From the NCBI GenBank assembly GCA_013396525.1, contig VWYX01001348.1, positions 122,493 through 186,492 on the forward strand: a stretch of DNA of 64,000 nucleotides, in the 5' to 3' direction. Positions 11,601-26,600 of this stretch are shown here, piece after piece (positions within the stretch are counted from its first letter, which is position 1; every line of letters starts with the position of its first letter). The translations under genes were made by a program, and so were the position numbers. The stretch is from Chaetorhynchus papuensis (taxonomy: Eukaryota > Chordata > Aves > Passeriformes > Rhipiduridae). The notes beneath the pieces are model-generated. The model was not told where the DNA came from. It saw only the letters and a program-made list of their open reading frames with translations, and ran no database searches.

Positions 11601-14600
11601 AGTTCAACAGAATTTCCAGTTTTTAGCTTGCCAATGTGTACTTGCAGACAATGTAATGCTTTGTGTGGATACAGCAGCACCGTCATCGTCATAGTAATAA
11701 AACCAGGCCAAAACTATTACAGACTTTGGTTTTAAATTCACCATCTGTTAGTTTGGCCATAATAAATGGGTCTTAACAGTAACAGAAATAAGTACTCCAA
11801 GTAATTTCTGGAAGTAGAAGGAGAAACTGTGTAGAATAAAACTAACCATGTGTGAGACTTGCATGTACTGGGAATAAGGTTAAACTCAGTGAATAAATTG
11901 CTCTTGAAAAGCAGGACACAAATAGCTATCCAGAAAACTTGAATAATGATATTCTTTAAAACTTCTGAAGGTTCTAGTTCTTTCATTGCAGAAGAAATTT
12001 TCTGTTTGGTATAATCAGCACTTTCCAAAACTCAGCAAAGTTCAGAGGAGGACAAAAGCTGGAGTGTAATTATGTGAGGAATCTCCAAAAAAAGAGGTTT
12101 AAGAGCAGAACTGTGAATTTTTAGAGGAGGCCGTTGAGTCTGAGCTGTTACAACATTTACAAGGGGTTTTAATTCCCCTTCTTATTAGAATGAAAGGACA
12201 TTGCTAAGAATCTCGAGGAGGAGAGAAATTACTTGGGTAAAGGAACTGCTTGGCATTGTTTCACAAGTACAGAACTCAGGCACCTTTATCCTGTTAGAAT
12301 GGCAGCTGGAGAGTGGTAATTAAATGCCTTTCTATACCTAATGGTAGCTGCCACTTGCCAAGTTCCTTTAGCACATCCCCTTATACAAGATGAGGATACA
12401 GAAGTAACAAAACACTCCGTTGTGGTTTGAAAACATCAGCAGAGTTATTCAGGTGCCAAAACATAAGTGCCAAAAGAAATTTAAGTCGCCAGAAGTTTCA
12501 CTGCCTGCGTTCCACCTGCTTGGCTGTAAGGGCAGGGGTCTCTAGCAGGTGTTGTCAGCCACAATGTGGATTGTTCATATTGCCTGAGGTGTCAAAAGTG
12601 GTCCTGGATGCTGTGGCTTAGGCACCCAAATCATTCTGGGGTGCCTTCGCAGAGAGGAGGTGGGGCAAAGTAGTTTCTCTGAAAACTCTGTTGAACCTTC
12701 ATCCATCTCTGAGCTATGAGGGATATATTTTCATGTCCCCACTCTTTAGGTGAAACAGCCTATAATATGATTGGTCAGATTTGGAACACATTTTTTTTCT
12801 GAGGAAGTAAAAAACTGCCTTGCACGAATTAATCGTGGCCCTGTGCCCTAGCTGCCAGTACTAACTGGCTTCACCTCACATGATGTGCAGGGGCTGGTTT
12901 TGCCTGTCCAGCTCTGCCACTCAGCTTGCCTGCATTTTGTGTTTCGTGAACCCAGAAAGGAATGCTTATGTGAAATCCATTTTTCCCACCCAAAGAGGCA
13001 CAATGAGCTGGAGCTGAATATTTGCTCATGAGCTGAGAACTACCAAATCCATCTGTGTGCACTTCCATTGTTAAGGGAAAACAGCCCCCATCCTCTCAGT
13101 AAATGTGTGCTGTTATCTCTCCCTCCATAGAGAAGTCCTCTGGTGTTCAGGGCTGCTGCCTCCAAACTGCCAGCAGGAGAGCAGTAAGTATTATGGTGCT
13201 GCAGTAGCTGCCACATAGTTAAGATTTTCATTACAAGACTGATTTTCTTCCCAAGCCCTCTCCAAAATGCCTAATAGAAGTTGTTTCAGTATCAAATTTG
13301 GCATGTGTGGTCTGTGACTAGTGAAATCTCTGTGTAAGAAAGTATGTTTGATTGAATAACTAGGTGTCAGTCAAGCCAGTGATCACTGCCTCCACAATTT
13401 CACTGCAAAACAAGTGTGTCATAGAAATTATAAACAATATTTATTAGGAGGGGCTTGGTGAGGCATTCACTGAAGCGAAGTTGAACTGTTGGAAGGCAGA
13501 TTTTTAAAATTATCATGTCAGATGAAAGCCTGCTGATAAGGGAATACTTTTTTTGCTTTTTAAATCTGGCATTGGCAAGTCTCACAGGGCTACTCCACCC
13601 TGCAGTGAGTTTCAGAGGCTGCCTGTGGCTCTCAGAAAGGTGAAATACCAGAGTAGGAGGCATGGCAGAACGCAGCTTTGATCTGCCACCTGAATTTGTT
13701 ACCGGACAGATACTTTGTAAATCCCAAACAGGATTTTTTGTCCAGGTGCCTAGATCCCAGGTAAGAAACATGCTTAACTTGGAAAGAAAAACTATTCTCC
13801 TTAGATTTCCCCAAAACCTCAAGGGCTTAATGTCAAGTGTCCTAACAAGGACAGAGGCACTGGCTTTTGGGTCTGGCAAGGCAGCGTGTGCTTCCTTGCT
13901 CCTGTTGTGTCCTGCATGCCCGTCATTCATCCCAGTGTGACACGGTGGTGGGAAGGGTCTGGATGTGGAGTTTGAGACCCACATGAAAACCTCTATCCCC
14001 TCAGGACATCAAAGCTAACAGGAAATAGGGTGTACCTTACTGGGCTGCCCACAATTTTTCACTTGTTTGTGGTTGCTACTTCTGCTCCCTGTTGATCTTT
14101 TAATGCTGCTTCTCTAATCCCTCTGTCCAAATTACCTCCTGCACCTCTCTGCCCCACCTCCCAACCAGGGAACAAAGGCAATGTCGTGGTTATCTCAGGA
14201 TTTCTGTGTTTGTGGAGATCCTCAGGCAGGGCAGTGAAACATCCAGCAGATTTCCTGGCCCCTTCTGGGCAGAGGAGAGAGACATTATCCAGATCAGTAT
14301 GAAAATGGGAACGCAAATGTGCTGGTGGCAACTACTTTGGAGCTCAGGTTGGGGAGCTGTGATCCAAGTTCTAACTTTGTAAATGATCCATTCTCTTTTT
14401 TTTTTTTTTTAAATAGTAATCTAGGTAATGTTTAGCGCCTGTGCTAATCCTCCACAAACTCGTTTAAACCCAAATGATTTGCATTTATTATTCTAATATT
14501 TGCCTTCAGTACTGTATGCAACTGAGGAGTCTTCTAATGGGTCAGTCTGCCAAGTAAGGCAGAATTATTACATGCCAGTTTGTTCTTTCTTTTGTCTTAT

Positions 14601-17600
14601 TACATTTTCAAACAGCTCTTGGATCTGCTGTCTGACCTTCCATTTGTAATTATGAGTTTAATTAGCAGTGACTCACATTCCAGCTTCATTTCTTGTTAAC
14701 AAGCAGACTACATGCAGTTCAATAGCTGCACAGATATTCTGAAACTCAGGTTTAGGAGAGCTTGTCTGACAAGAGGTTAAGAATCATGCAAGAAAAATAG
14801 GACATTAAAAAGGTATTCTATTTGCAAATTCAAAAGAGTTTAAATTTAAGATTTTATCAAATTGATCCTTAACATTTGCCCATGCTCTGAATGCCTTGAG
14901 AAGCATCTGTATTATATGCATTCACGGACTGCATACAAATGCATAATATAGCTGCTTTAAGATCACAGCTGTTGTTTCATGATTAGGGATCACCTTATTT
15001 TATTTTAACCCCCCAGTTTCTTGTGTTTTGTGTCAGCTGAAGATTTAGTGCAGCTTAGTTGGGGTGATAGGCTGGCACTTGGAAGACTTGGGTGCAAATT
15101 CTTTTTCTCACGCAAGCTTTGTTTGATCTTGGCAGGCTTAGCCTCCTCTCTGTCTTGGTTCTCTTTCTGTATAACACAGTAATAATATTTTCTCATATGG
15201 CATGTTGTCACTTTAGCTGCTTTAAAGATGATGGCCGTAAATGACCATATTATAGTAGCACTGCAGGTATCAAAAAAAGATAGATTTCCTGGGTTGCATA
15301 CAAAACAGAAGCGGTCTCAAAATATTTTAAAATAAAATGAGAAAAGTACTTGGAAGATGCCAGCCAGAGGGAAATGAACAAACATTTCATCTGCTGTAGT
15401 TAAGTGGATTTGATAGGGTTGGTGTCAAGAACCTCACCGGAATCCCTCTGTATTCCAAGCAATTTTGTCTTGAAATTCTTCATGTTTGAAAACAGCCTTT
15501 GTCCTGTTAATATCATATGTGGCTTTTTAAATATTTCATTGGATTTTCTTTTGTTATGTTTAATTTGTGTTTTGCAGTGCCTGTGCAGCACCTCAGGCAC
15601 GTTGGCAGGAGGCATGTATGAATGAGCATGATAAAAAATAATTATTGTGATCATTATTAAAGGCCTGTGAGCAAAAGCTTCAATCATTAAGTACCTAGAT
15701 TAAGTCCCTCCATAAAAGTGAAAGCTAGAAAAGAGTGTAAGAAAGGTGCAAGTGAATGAGCGAGAACTCAAAACTATTTCTGCTTTCCAGAACATTCCCT
15801 GTGTGGAGTACTGGTGCAGTTTCCTGGGAGATGCTGGGTGCAGCAGTGCTCAGGGGCAGAGCTTGCCAGCCTTTGCCTTCGGGCTCTGTTCAGGACACGG
15901 CACTGGGCTGCTGCCAGCGCTCCAGCTCCCATTGTTTGTCTTTTCATTCCGCTCCCATGGATGGTGCTGCCCGGTGGGTGCTGCCAGGATGGCCACCGAG
16001 CCTGGAGCCTTCTGAAAAGCTCTCTGAACGCTGGCATGTGCCGTTCAAGCATGGCTTCAAATGGATCCTAATTACTCGTGTAATTGAACAGGCCAGCAAG
16101 CATCTAAGTGCAAATATTTCCCAGGGACATTTTTCTGAGGAAAAAAAGGAGAATGCACAGCTGAAAATCAAGCTTGCATTCCATCTCTCCAGTTGCCATT
16201 AAAAAATGTGGCGAACATTGGAGATCAGTGGCAAACCACGAGATTTGTGATTCCACACCTCTCCAGCTTGACTTTTGAGACACCTGTATCATAGCATCTC
16301 TTCATTTGTTCTGGTTACTGGGAAGTTCTGTGACTGAGGTGGGTTGAGGCATTAAAATTCAGATGCATGTACAGTTTAGAGAAGAAAATGATTTGGATAC
16401 GACATTAGCAACATCTACCATCTGCGCAGGTAATAAAATCTTTATTATTTTTTTTCTTTTGCTTTGAAAGGATGAAAATCTAGCAAGAATAGCAGCCCTC
16501 AGGACAGCCCATCAAAATGTACAAGGATTGGTTTAAATCTGATATTTGATACATAGTCTCTCCTCAGCTCGGATGGAGTCGCCTTTTGGGTCAGACTGTC
16601 TCATATTAATTTAGGTTATTCCCAGGCTGTCTGTAGAGTAGCTGTGTGCTTTCTGCATGCATTAAATCCCACTGGCCCCTGACTGACACCTTCCCTGTGG
16701 TAGGATGAGGTTTCTTTTTATTACATGGATAGCACCTATGACTTCTTTTGTCGGGTTGTATTTTCTGTTTGACTCCTAAGGGATAAACAATACATAACAC
16801 AGTTAATAGCAGATTTTTGCTCAATAGGATACTTATATCTCTATTATTTTTCTCTCAAGAAGCTGATTTAATATCTTATATGAACTGATAATATGATCTA
16901 ATATAGCAGGGCATTAAAAAGGCAAAATAATTATTACTGTAGCAAATCAAACAGAAATGGCCTTAAAGCTCCAGATGTCTCCTAACTGCTCAATCCATCA
17001 TCTCTGAAGACAAAAACAGGAGTAAGAAGAAAAACTCCACAGTGAATTCTTATTTGGAAATGATTCTGTGTCTAAACAACCATTAAAGATGCTGCCCAGT
17101 GGGGGTGTTTTTCCACTTTTTCAGGCAGATACCTCAATGCACAGCAGCTGCCTGCAAATCAAACCACACCAAAGCCAACCAAACCAAACCAAACCCAACC
17201 CCCTGTAAAATAACTTGCATTTTATATAATTTACCTGCACTGGTCAGAATCATTAGTGTAACAGTAGGCCCTATTATAAAAGTCATGCAGGTTATTCTGT
17301 GATTCTGTTACACAATAATTTGCCAGAAGGTCTCTCTGAGAGCATCCCTGAAGCCAGAACAAGTAAACTGTATTCACAAAACTACCAATAGTTAGTGAAC
17401 ACTTAATCACAGTGAGTTCATTCCTGCAAAACCAGGAGGTGAAGTTGAAAGTCACTGTTCTCACTTATAAGGAGAAGTTGTACCTGTTTTTTTTAATTAC
17501 TATCAGCTCAGACAGGACACACATAGGCTTCCAACTCTGCTAATATCTTGAAATATTTTGGGAAATGCTTCATTTCTTCATGTAAAAAGACTGTTTTCTC

Positions 17601-20600
17601 ACCTTGCACAGTTCCTCACCAACATCGCCACGTGAGCAGGGGTTCTGTCATTTTTGTACCATGATTGTTCAGCATCAGATTTTCTCACCCACCTGACAGC
17701 AAAGGTGATTTTTCCAGCTTCTGCTCTGGACACTGGAACTTCAGTCAAGGGACGACCAAATCACTTTCTGCAATGACAAATCATGCAAACTAAATTTATG
17801 GGTGTTGTGAGGAGGATTTATTTTTGCTTCTTGATTCTTTTTATCTAATGCATCTGCACAATTCGCATACATTTATAGTATGTATGGTTAGCTAGTCAAA
17901 TTGTTGCACTACCCTTTAAAATTTAAAGAGAATGCTTTTGGTTTCCTGGGTCCTGAAAGAGCTCTTGCAGGTGTTCATAATTTCTTTTAATAGTTCCTCA
18001 TGTTAAGACAGTTTGCATTTGTGTCTTTGATATGGTATCTTTCAGGAATTGCCAGCCCTTCTGTATCCTTTATCCTTTAAAGCAACACCCCAAGAGGCTT
18101 TCTCCTCTAGTTCTTGATGTTTGTTGAGTCTGGTCTTTTGAAATGTATTATTTTTATGTTGTTAATCTTGTTTGGGTTTTTTTCTGCCTCAGGATATTGA
18201 GCTCCAACATCTTGCACACACTTTTAATCTGGATACTTTTCTCTTTGACATTTCCATTCAGATCTATCAGATCTAAAATAGCCACTCCCCTCGTAAATGT
18301 CTCCATGATAGGAGATCATCCCTTCTCACACCTGACACATTAAGTGATATACAGGATGATATTTCATCTGATAAAAAAGAGTTGTTCCAACACATTCTAA
18401 AATATTTATCGACCATCTTGCCATGAAGTGGAAATCTGTAAACTTGCCATTTAAAGAAAAAGCTTTAAAAACTGAATATCTTTATAAAGAGATTTAGAAA
18501 CTATTCCTGGTGATGTAAAAAAACCCCAAAACCAAACAAAGCCACAAACCAAACCAAACAAAAAGCCCAGCAAAACATTTTTAATCAATGCAGGTTATGG
18601 ATGTTTAGGGGAGAAAGGGAGAAAGTTCCTATTTTCCTTAGGAACTAAGGTACTGCTGTTTATTGCCATAGGTGCTTTCCTCTCAGTTCTTATGTTGGAA
18701 GATATTTTCTGGAGAGAAAGAAAACTTTTCTGGAATAGTAAAGGGTTGCTAAGAGAAGGGTTGCATGTGTTCTTTCCATTTCCTGGGCTCATCTGCCTTA
18801 CTGAGCAATGTTCTCTTCTTCTGCTTGTGTGCCCCCTTTATAATACAATACAGGAGTGTTTCCAGACTCATCTGGAGATGAGGGAGAGAACGGTGTTGCC
18901 TCAGAAAAGCTGTTTTGATACAGCTGACAAAGTTTGTCTCATTAAAAGAAATGTAATCACAGGCATTGAAGTTGTTTGCCTTCTAAACCATTAAAACCAG
19001 AGAATGTGCCATTGATTTAATTTAATTGATTTATGAATAGTCATGTCTGTCTAGAAAAGAACAGAAAGCCATCAGTCAGAATGGGGTGGATGTTAAATAC
19101 TGTGTTTCTTGCATGTGGCAAGAATGCAATTTCCAAGCTCATATTTCAAGGTATGTAATTAGGCTACTCAAATAAAATAATTAATCTCAATATAATGAAC
19201 AACAACATCAACAGTTGTTTTTGATGTGCTTTTTTGGTGCTTTCTAGTACAAGGTTCAGTGTTCAGGGAGACTTATGTTCAGGGTGAGGAGAAAGAGAGG
19301 ACAAAGGGAAGGTCTCTCTTCCTGGTTACGTTCCTGTGCATCAGGATGGGATGGGAAGTGCACCCACCGTGTGCTCAGTCTGGGTCCTCTGAGAAACAGC
19401 AAGTGTGCCTCCAGACTCTGAAATATGCATCTGTAATGCGTGCACTTTAGCCATCAGTGATAGCTGATGAATGCTGTATGTGCTTTCAGTATTAATGAAG
19501 AGCCCTATATTTGGATTTCCCAGGAGTGTGCAGCACATGCTCTGGCAATCAAGGTGCCTCTTAAGAGCCCCTCTGTTTTGTGCTCTTCTTTCTGTCAACA
19601 GCGATAGCTTCTGCTTGGCTCCCTGTGGTAAGGGAAGGCTGTGAAGCTGCTTTCCAGCATCACATTGCACTTGTGACAGATCTGAGTTCACCCAGCCCCT
19701 CCACCCGAGCTGTGAGACCGCTGACATGCAGCAGCTCCTGATAAACCGCAACCTCATAAAGAGTTGTGTAGGATCTTATTCCTCGCTGGGATTTCATGGA
19801 CTTTAATGATATCCTAACAGTCATTGTATAAAGTACCAGTAACCCCAGGTAAAGACTTTATAAGCCAGCACCAAGAAGCCAAGCTTATCTGTTCCCCACT
19901 CTATTTAATTAAAAAGCTTCTCTTTGTCATCCGAGCGCAAAACACAACGGCAGCGTTATCAGCACTTAAAACAGCAGTGGAAAAGGAAGAAAGCAATTTC
20001 TTCCCTCTTGATCTTAATCATTAATCTTCATTAGGATTTTTAAGCTTCTGAATGTGAGCGGTAGAAGACATCAGCGTAGCAAACAATTTAAAGTGCATCT
20101 GTATACTGAATAGGCAGTTTGTTATTTCCATTATAGGTAAAAGCATGTGTCACTTGCCAGATGTGTTTGATTCAGACAATACGATTTTCATGCCAACTTT
20201 ATGATATGTTTGATTTGGGTGAAGTGACTAAAACCTGCTGTTGGGACCGAGGTGCTGTTAAACACCAGCTGCAGTTTTTATTTTAATTAATAATTTAAGA
20301 AGTAGAATACCTTTCTTTAATTAATGTGTTAACCCTTCGAGCTCCTAAGAGAAAGGCCACAATGGCAAAGTAGTTTAAAAGTAAAGCAAGAAAATCCTCA
20401 AAGGTAGTCCAAACAGGAGTATTTTTTCTTCCAAACGCGCTCTTGAGATGTTTTCACCTTTTCTTTGCATTTTAATTTCCTGCTCGCTGTTGAATGGAAT
20501 ATGGAGTATGGATAAAGGATCCAGGATTACCCAGATTTTTTAGCAGGTCTGGTTATTCTGGATTTGCAGGATGAACAGCAACTACTCATAGCTGCTCTGA

Positions 20601-23600
20601 ATCCTTTTCCAGACTTTTAACTGAGTCTGCCAATGTTGTACAGATGTGCTGTTGTGCCAAATCTTTCCTTGATCTGTTCTGAAAATCTGCCCAGTCATGT
20701 AGCAGTTTAAATGTGGATCTGAGCATACAAATTAAAGCTCCAGGTTTTGAAAACCTGGGCCTGCATCTGAAAAGAGACTCCAATGTGTTAGACATTCTGA
20801 GTGTCTCTTTGTCAGTCTGATACTTTTCGTTGTTAAATTGCAGACATGGTGGGCAAATTGGGTAATGTCTCATGGTTATTAAATTTCTAGAAATATGGAA
20901 AAATGGGGTGGTGAAAAGGGGTTCTGTAAACAGCCCTTGTAAATATAAAGGAAAGACTGCCCTCTGACTTCATCCCTTAATTAGACATCAGATGAATTCA
21001 TATGCAATCATAAATGCTCAGCCACGAGAGAAATTTCATCCAGGGATCACAGACTGTGGGGCCCCAGTGGATCCAGCTTCGAGATGCAAATGCTCAGAAA
21101 CTGGTTCCCATTGCTACCACTATTAATGGAATTGTTTATTACACTAGTTTTTGGTTTTGAAAACATTTCAAGCAAAACAATCATAACTTGTACAGTAAGG
21201 ACCACCATGGTTTCTTTATAATGTGATAACAATTCAGAGAACACAGGACATCCAGGAAGAAAAAATAAACTACGAATAAGCACCAAAATAAAAGAGAATG
21301 GTAGCTAATGGAAAAAAATCAGCAATCTAAGTGACTTATGCTTTTATTGCCTGGAGGAGGTTTGGAGAGGAGAAGGGTTGGAAGTATAGTTAGAAACACT
21401 GGACTGGCAATCAGGAGATGTTTAGCTTATTTCTAGCTGTTTAACAGATTTCTTTATGTGGAGTGCTGGAGTAGAGCCAGTGTCAGCTCCAGGCAAAATG
21501 AACTTTTAGGGTCCAGTGACAAGTCAAGTCACACTCACACAGATCACTGCAGATGATTGGAGTTGCTGAGGTGGTCCTGAGGGCATAATTTAGAAATAGC
21601 AATGGATAGGAATACCCAGAGGTCTAATTTTGTTTACAGAAGAACCTGTTTTACTGATTATGACGAGAATCCAGTTTGATTTTTGGATCCAAATTTGAGT
21701 CTCACAGCCAGAAATAATGTTAAGTCCTTTTTTTGAAAATGGGCATGTTTCCTAAATAAACTGCTGGAAGATACTGAGAGCTTCTGTGAGCAATGGGACA
21801 TAGCCTGCTTGTACTGGGTTTTGTCCTACATCCTTCACTCATTGGCTTCAGCAGAAGTGCTGCAGATTGTTCTGAGATCAGTAAAGCAGAAATGAAATTT
21901 CAGATACTGGTAATAGAATGTATTTCTGCTGCATCTCAGACTCTTAAGAAAGTACACAAAGCCTCCAAATATTTTGCCAATACAATGTGTGTAGCTAGTA
22001 ATTAACGACTACTAAAATCATAAACATGACAGTGTAACATTTATTAATGGCTTGACTGTCTTTGCATTTCAGTGGGTTTACATTCTGTTTGTTCCCTTCT
22101 TTTAAAACTTAATCATGCAGCAGCTCTGCAGGAGCAGAGTCCCAGTGAAAACACTCAGTCTGCAGGGAAGTTCACTGCTGTATCAGGAGTTAAGAAGACA
22201 TTTTAGTTTAGTTTACTTGTCTTTCCCTTTGCATTTAGGAACAGAGGCTACTGGAAGTTGTTTGAAAGCAGTAAAATCTCTTTGGAGGCTATCCAAGTTC
22301 AGTGCTTCTAGTGCTTTGTGTAAATACGATCTGTCTATTTTGTTTCTCATTTTTCTTACTGTTTGTACTTTTGTCTCCAGTCCTGGAAACCTTGAGCATG
22401 TGCTTTTGTGTGCATGACTACTTTCAGTGATCTCAGCAGCACTGCTCTACCTGCTGAGTCTGTTAGGTAGCCTACAAAGGAAGTTTCTTTGGGGCAGTAG
22501 GGGATAGAGGGTCCTGATCCTGCACTGGGTGGGTGACAGAACTGTTGCCATTGCACATGGCACGCAGGATGTGTAGCAACCCCCTTCCTCCTGGGGCAGA
22601 AATAAAGCTGGCATTAGCTTCCTTTCCCCAGAACTGAATGTTACCTTTTACTTTTGGTTGCACCTGGTACAGGGCAGTGAGTCCCAATCCAATCAGAGTC
22701 TCAGAGATGCCACCACACTGGCAGCAGTGACCATTATGATCACGAAAAAAGCTGCTGCAGTGCCATTACCTGTTGAGGAGTTCAATCACTGTTTGTTTTA
22801 ACTATAGGAAGAGTAGGTGGTTGGCATGGCAACGTGCTCTGTGACACGTGACAGCTGATTGGTTTCGCCACTGGAGCCAAGTCCCTGCATCTCTGAAATC
22901 CTGTGCAGCAGCTGGTCCTGCCCCACCGGTGGGGACAGGAGCAGACCCAGCCCTGACTGCCTGCACTGTTTGTCTCCTCCTGGGATTTGGGAAGGTTCAG
23001 TCCTGCTGGGAAGGGCTGCAGCTCCACTGATTCGGTGTCGTTTAATCTGTCAATACTCACGGCTTCCCTTGTAGAAAGTCCCGTGAGGCTGCTTCTGTTA
23101 AGGCTTTTGTTTAAAGTGGATGGTATTTTTCAGGTAAAATGAGTTTCATATGAACTGTGAAGCAATATATATTTGCTGGGGGAGGACTTGACCCAGAAAA
23201 GTGTATACTAAGCATGCAGGTACTGCTGCTGATCTCTACTGGACTCCCTCTGTTGCTAAATTTTTTTTTGGGAGTATTTGGTGAAGGAACCTGTTGCTCT
23301 GCACATCACTGCACTGAGACAGAATTAAGAGCATTTGAAGTGGCTTGCAGTGAAATGGAACAATGCAGAATTTGATCATGTCACTATAGAGAGGTTGGCA
23401 ATTTAAGGATTGATTTAAGAGCTCATCTTAATTATTCATAATTTCAAAGAAAATCAGAGTTGCCCAAATTAAAATCATGGACCCAATTCTTCTAAAGTCT
23501 AAGGTTATAGGATGAGGAGATGAACTTATTTTCATTTTAATATTCTCTGTGCCAAGGCTACAGCCATTCTAAGAATACCTTGAACAGTTTTATTGTCCCC

Positions 23601-26600
23601 ACTAAGAATAATCTTTAAAGTAGGCCATCTTTTAGTTTATGTATATCCAATTTAACACACATTATTTAATATTCCTATATGTATCTGGAACAAATGTTGA
23701 AAATTACCAAAATATGTCATAATCCTTTTTTTTTTTTTTGTAAAGTATATTTACTTTTTAGACTTGTAGGTGCTAAAGATAGGTCAATTCTAATGTTACC
23801 TCATTGTTCAGCCAACATATCCCCCTTTCTTGTACAATTGAAGGCTCATGAAATATCAGTTGCACTAATGTTTAGAGACACTAACTGCTATCTTTTCCAT
23901 TTTTAAGTGGGCTTGTGCTTTTTTAACTTGCACGTAGCAAGGCAGTGAAACTCTGAGTCAATGAGACTATCATCCCCTAGTGGTACTTTATATCCATAAC
24001 AGAGGGAATTTTTATTTTCTTCCAGCTCTTCAACCAGTTAAAACTGTTCAAACTTGGGTAGATTAGCTCTGGAGGATGTCCTTTTGTGAAAGGTTGAACT
24101 CAGTTTTGGAGGTCTGAAGACAAGCTTTACCCTACCCACTCATAAATTTTACTTAAAACTGTAGTTCCAACGATTTGTGAACAATGGACTGAGGCTCAAA
24201 TCCTTTGCCTTGCAGATTCATGAGTGGATATAAAAATTAGTCAGGGCTCAGGTCAGGACTGAGGTTCTGAATGGCAAGATCTGCTCATGTAGACCTTTTC
24301 TGTACCCTTGCAGTACCACTTGAACCTTGATTCAGCTTTGCAGACTCCTTTCTCACCAGGGGCATCTACAAATGAGAATCTGATCTGGCAAGGCTTGCTT
24401 GGCTTCCAAGTCCATCTCTCCGTGGGTGGATTGATGTGGTTGACAACAGCTAACACCACTTTCTTGTTTGTCCTCATTGTCATGGAAAATTCTTCCTTGG
24501 AGGGAGGAGTTCTGAGCAATTTTAGGTCTCAAAATTCCGCACTTTTCTGCAGTTCACAGTAGGCAGAATTCTCTTTAAGCGCAATGCTTTCCATTGGATA
24601 TAACTTTATCCAATAAATCTCGTTTTAGATAGGATTTTATATTCTAGGTTTCAGCTCATATGTATTTCTTAGGCTTGCAGTGGTGGTATGAGATTGTCAA
24701 ATCAGTTCAGATACTTCTATTTTTACTTTGAAGTTTACTGGGTTTACTGTTTTCCCAGTGCATGAAACACATATTTCCCTCTCACATAATTGTGTGGAGA
24801 AAATGGTTCTTGTTAGGAACTGCACTTATATTTAATTCTGTAGATGTAATGAATTCCTAACTTTTGGAGAAAAAAGTTTAAAAGAAAATAAATTAGCCTC
24901 AAGGCATTTAAAGATAGAAATTTAGGTCTTGTACTATATATTTTATGTATGCATTTTTAAGGCTTCATTTAGGCAGAGCAGCTTAAAAAGCCTCATCATC
25001 TCTGGGACACTTTATCTTGATGGCAGCCATCACCTAGAATATTATGCTGCATTGAACAAAAATCTCAGGGTCACTATAAAAAAGTTAAAGTCCCTTTTTT
25101 TTTTTTAAATGACAGGAACGTGTTTTTCTTTTGAGAAATACTTTGATCACATATGATGATCCAGGTACCTCCTGCTGAGTTAATTGATCAGCAGTTACCT
25201 CAAAGCACCTGGTGTCAAGTTTAGTCTGGCACTTATTATTCATCCAGAAGTCTTGGGCATATAGCAGTAACAGAGTAAAATAAACCCACACTGGCAGCAT
25301 ATTTTTAGTCTGTATAGCTACAGCTACACAAGGCTTTCTACAAGTAAGAAAATATCCCCAAAAAGTGTATCTTAACCAGTATTGTTTTTCTGGCAATTAC
25401 TTCTAGTGGTCTGATTATAAATGCTAATACTGCTGTTGCCTGTGTGTGTCTTCTGCAGCATTTGTTTTATGTCAATAAGTTTCTAACAAATAAAACAAGC
25501 AGAGAGCCCAGTTTTCAGTTGACTCTGCATGAAGTAATTCCAGTTCCACTGGGAATACGTATTAGTTGTTGCATTCATCTAGCAGGCATAAATATGGGCA
25601 TTAAATATTTGGGCTGGTGATACAGGTTTAAAAGACAACATTTTTCTTTAGATTGACTGGAGATACATTTACTTTAATCAATTGGTTTACAGGTACTTGT
25701 CAATTATAGCAATCACACAGTGGATGTATTTTTCTACAAATTGAAGTTGTGCTCCTGTAAGTGAGGAACATTGGCTTTTTCTGGTTTACTGGCTTTATCT
25801 TTAATCACACTTACAAAGAGCCTTTAATGGCTTGTGAGATCCAATAACTGAGGTGGTAAGGTTAATGGGGCATCTTCTTATGCTGCACATTTTTTGTTGC
25901 AAATAATTTTGTATATTAAACGCATGAAATCTTTGCCATAGGAAGGTGATACAAGAGTTTGAGTGGCTGAAGGAGATGGGTCCAGCTAACAGCTGGTTGC
26001 AGAAATAAAGCTTAAGAACAATGTCAGCATCTGCCTTTAGAAAATGACACAATTGTAAGATTCAGCCAGTATCTGAAATGTAGTGGTGAACGATTTTGTC
26101 TGGCAAAGGCAAATCTGAGGGAGTTAAAGTAGCAGTATTTAAAACTTGCCCTTGTGATTATCTTACTTCACCCTGGAAGAGCAGGAGATATTCATCTCCA
26201 TTCAGCATCATTTGTGTACGTGCCCATGCCCACCATGCCCAGATCTTTAGACCACTTCTCTAGCCATGGAGGTGCTGAGCATCACCTCCACCTGCAGTGC
26301 AGAAATACAGCACAGAGATATTTTTTAATACTGGGTAAGAACTGTGGCTTAGACCGCTCCCTGTCAGGATAATTTCTGGGACAGTTGTCCAGAACATCCA
26401 ACAGTGCCCCTTAGGACACACAGCAATCCACATTTTCTGTTCCAAGGAAATGCTGCTGGTTGCAGGGGTAGTTACCTTGCTCCCACACCCAGGCCAAGGC
26501 TGTGCTTCCCTCCCTGCCACCTGTACGCTTGTCTGGTTACTGCAAGCACTTGATTTAAACCCCAGATCTGCTCGCTTTGCCCTATGATGCTTAGAGAATT

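Noticed and set aside
13662..13766. ATG-initiated frame ending at a strong donor (CAG followed by GTAAGA at 13761), possible alternative or cassette exon
   Set aside because: The candidate acceptors at 13587, 13605, 13615 and 13635 give lengths of 173, 155, 145 and 125 nt, none a multiple of three. The phase-0 donor also does not fit the next exon's phase 2.
13400..13984. 194-codon open frame on the minus strand in intron 12
   Set aside because: No recognisable domain, no matching splice or promoter context, and it overlaps an opposite-strand frame in a moderately GC-rich patch. It looks like a chance frame.
15746..16202. Cluster of frames of 85-148 codons on both strands in intron 12
   Set aside because: Several frames and both strands are open together in a GC-richer patch; no domain, no conserved motif.
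17296..17312. TTCTGTGATTCTGTT, similar to a CR1 tail
   Set aside because: The upstream sequence lacks the CR1 3' words (CCTTCCAAC and so on), so the match is too short to call.
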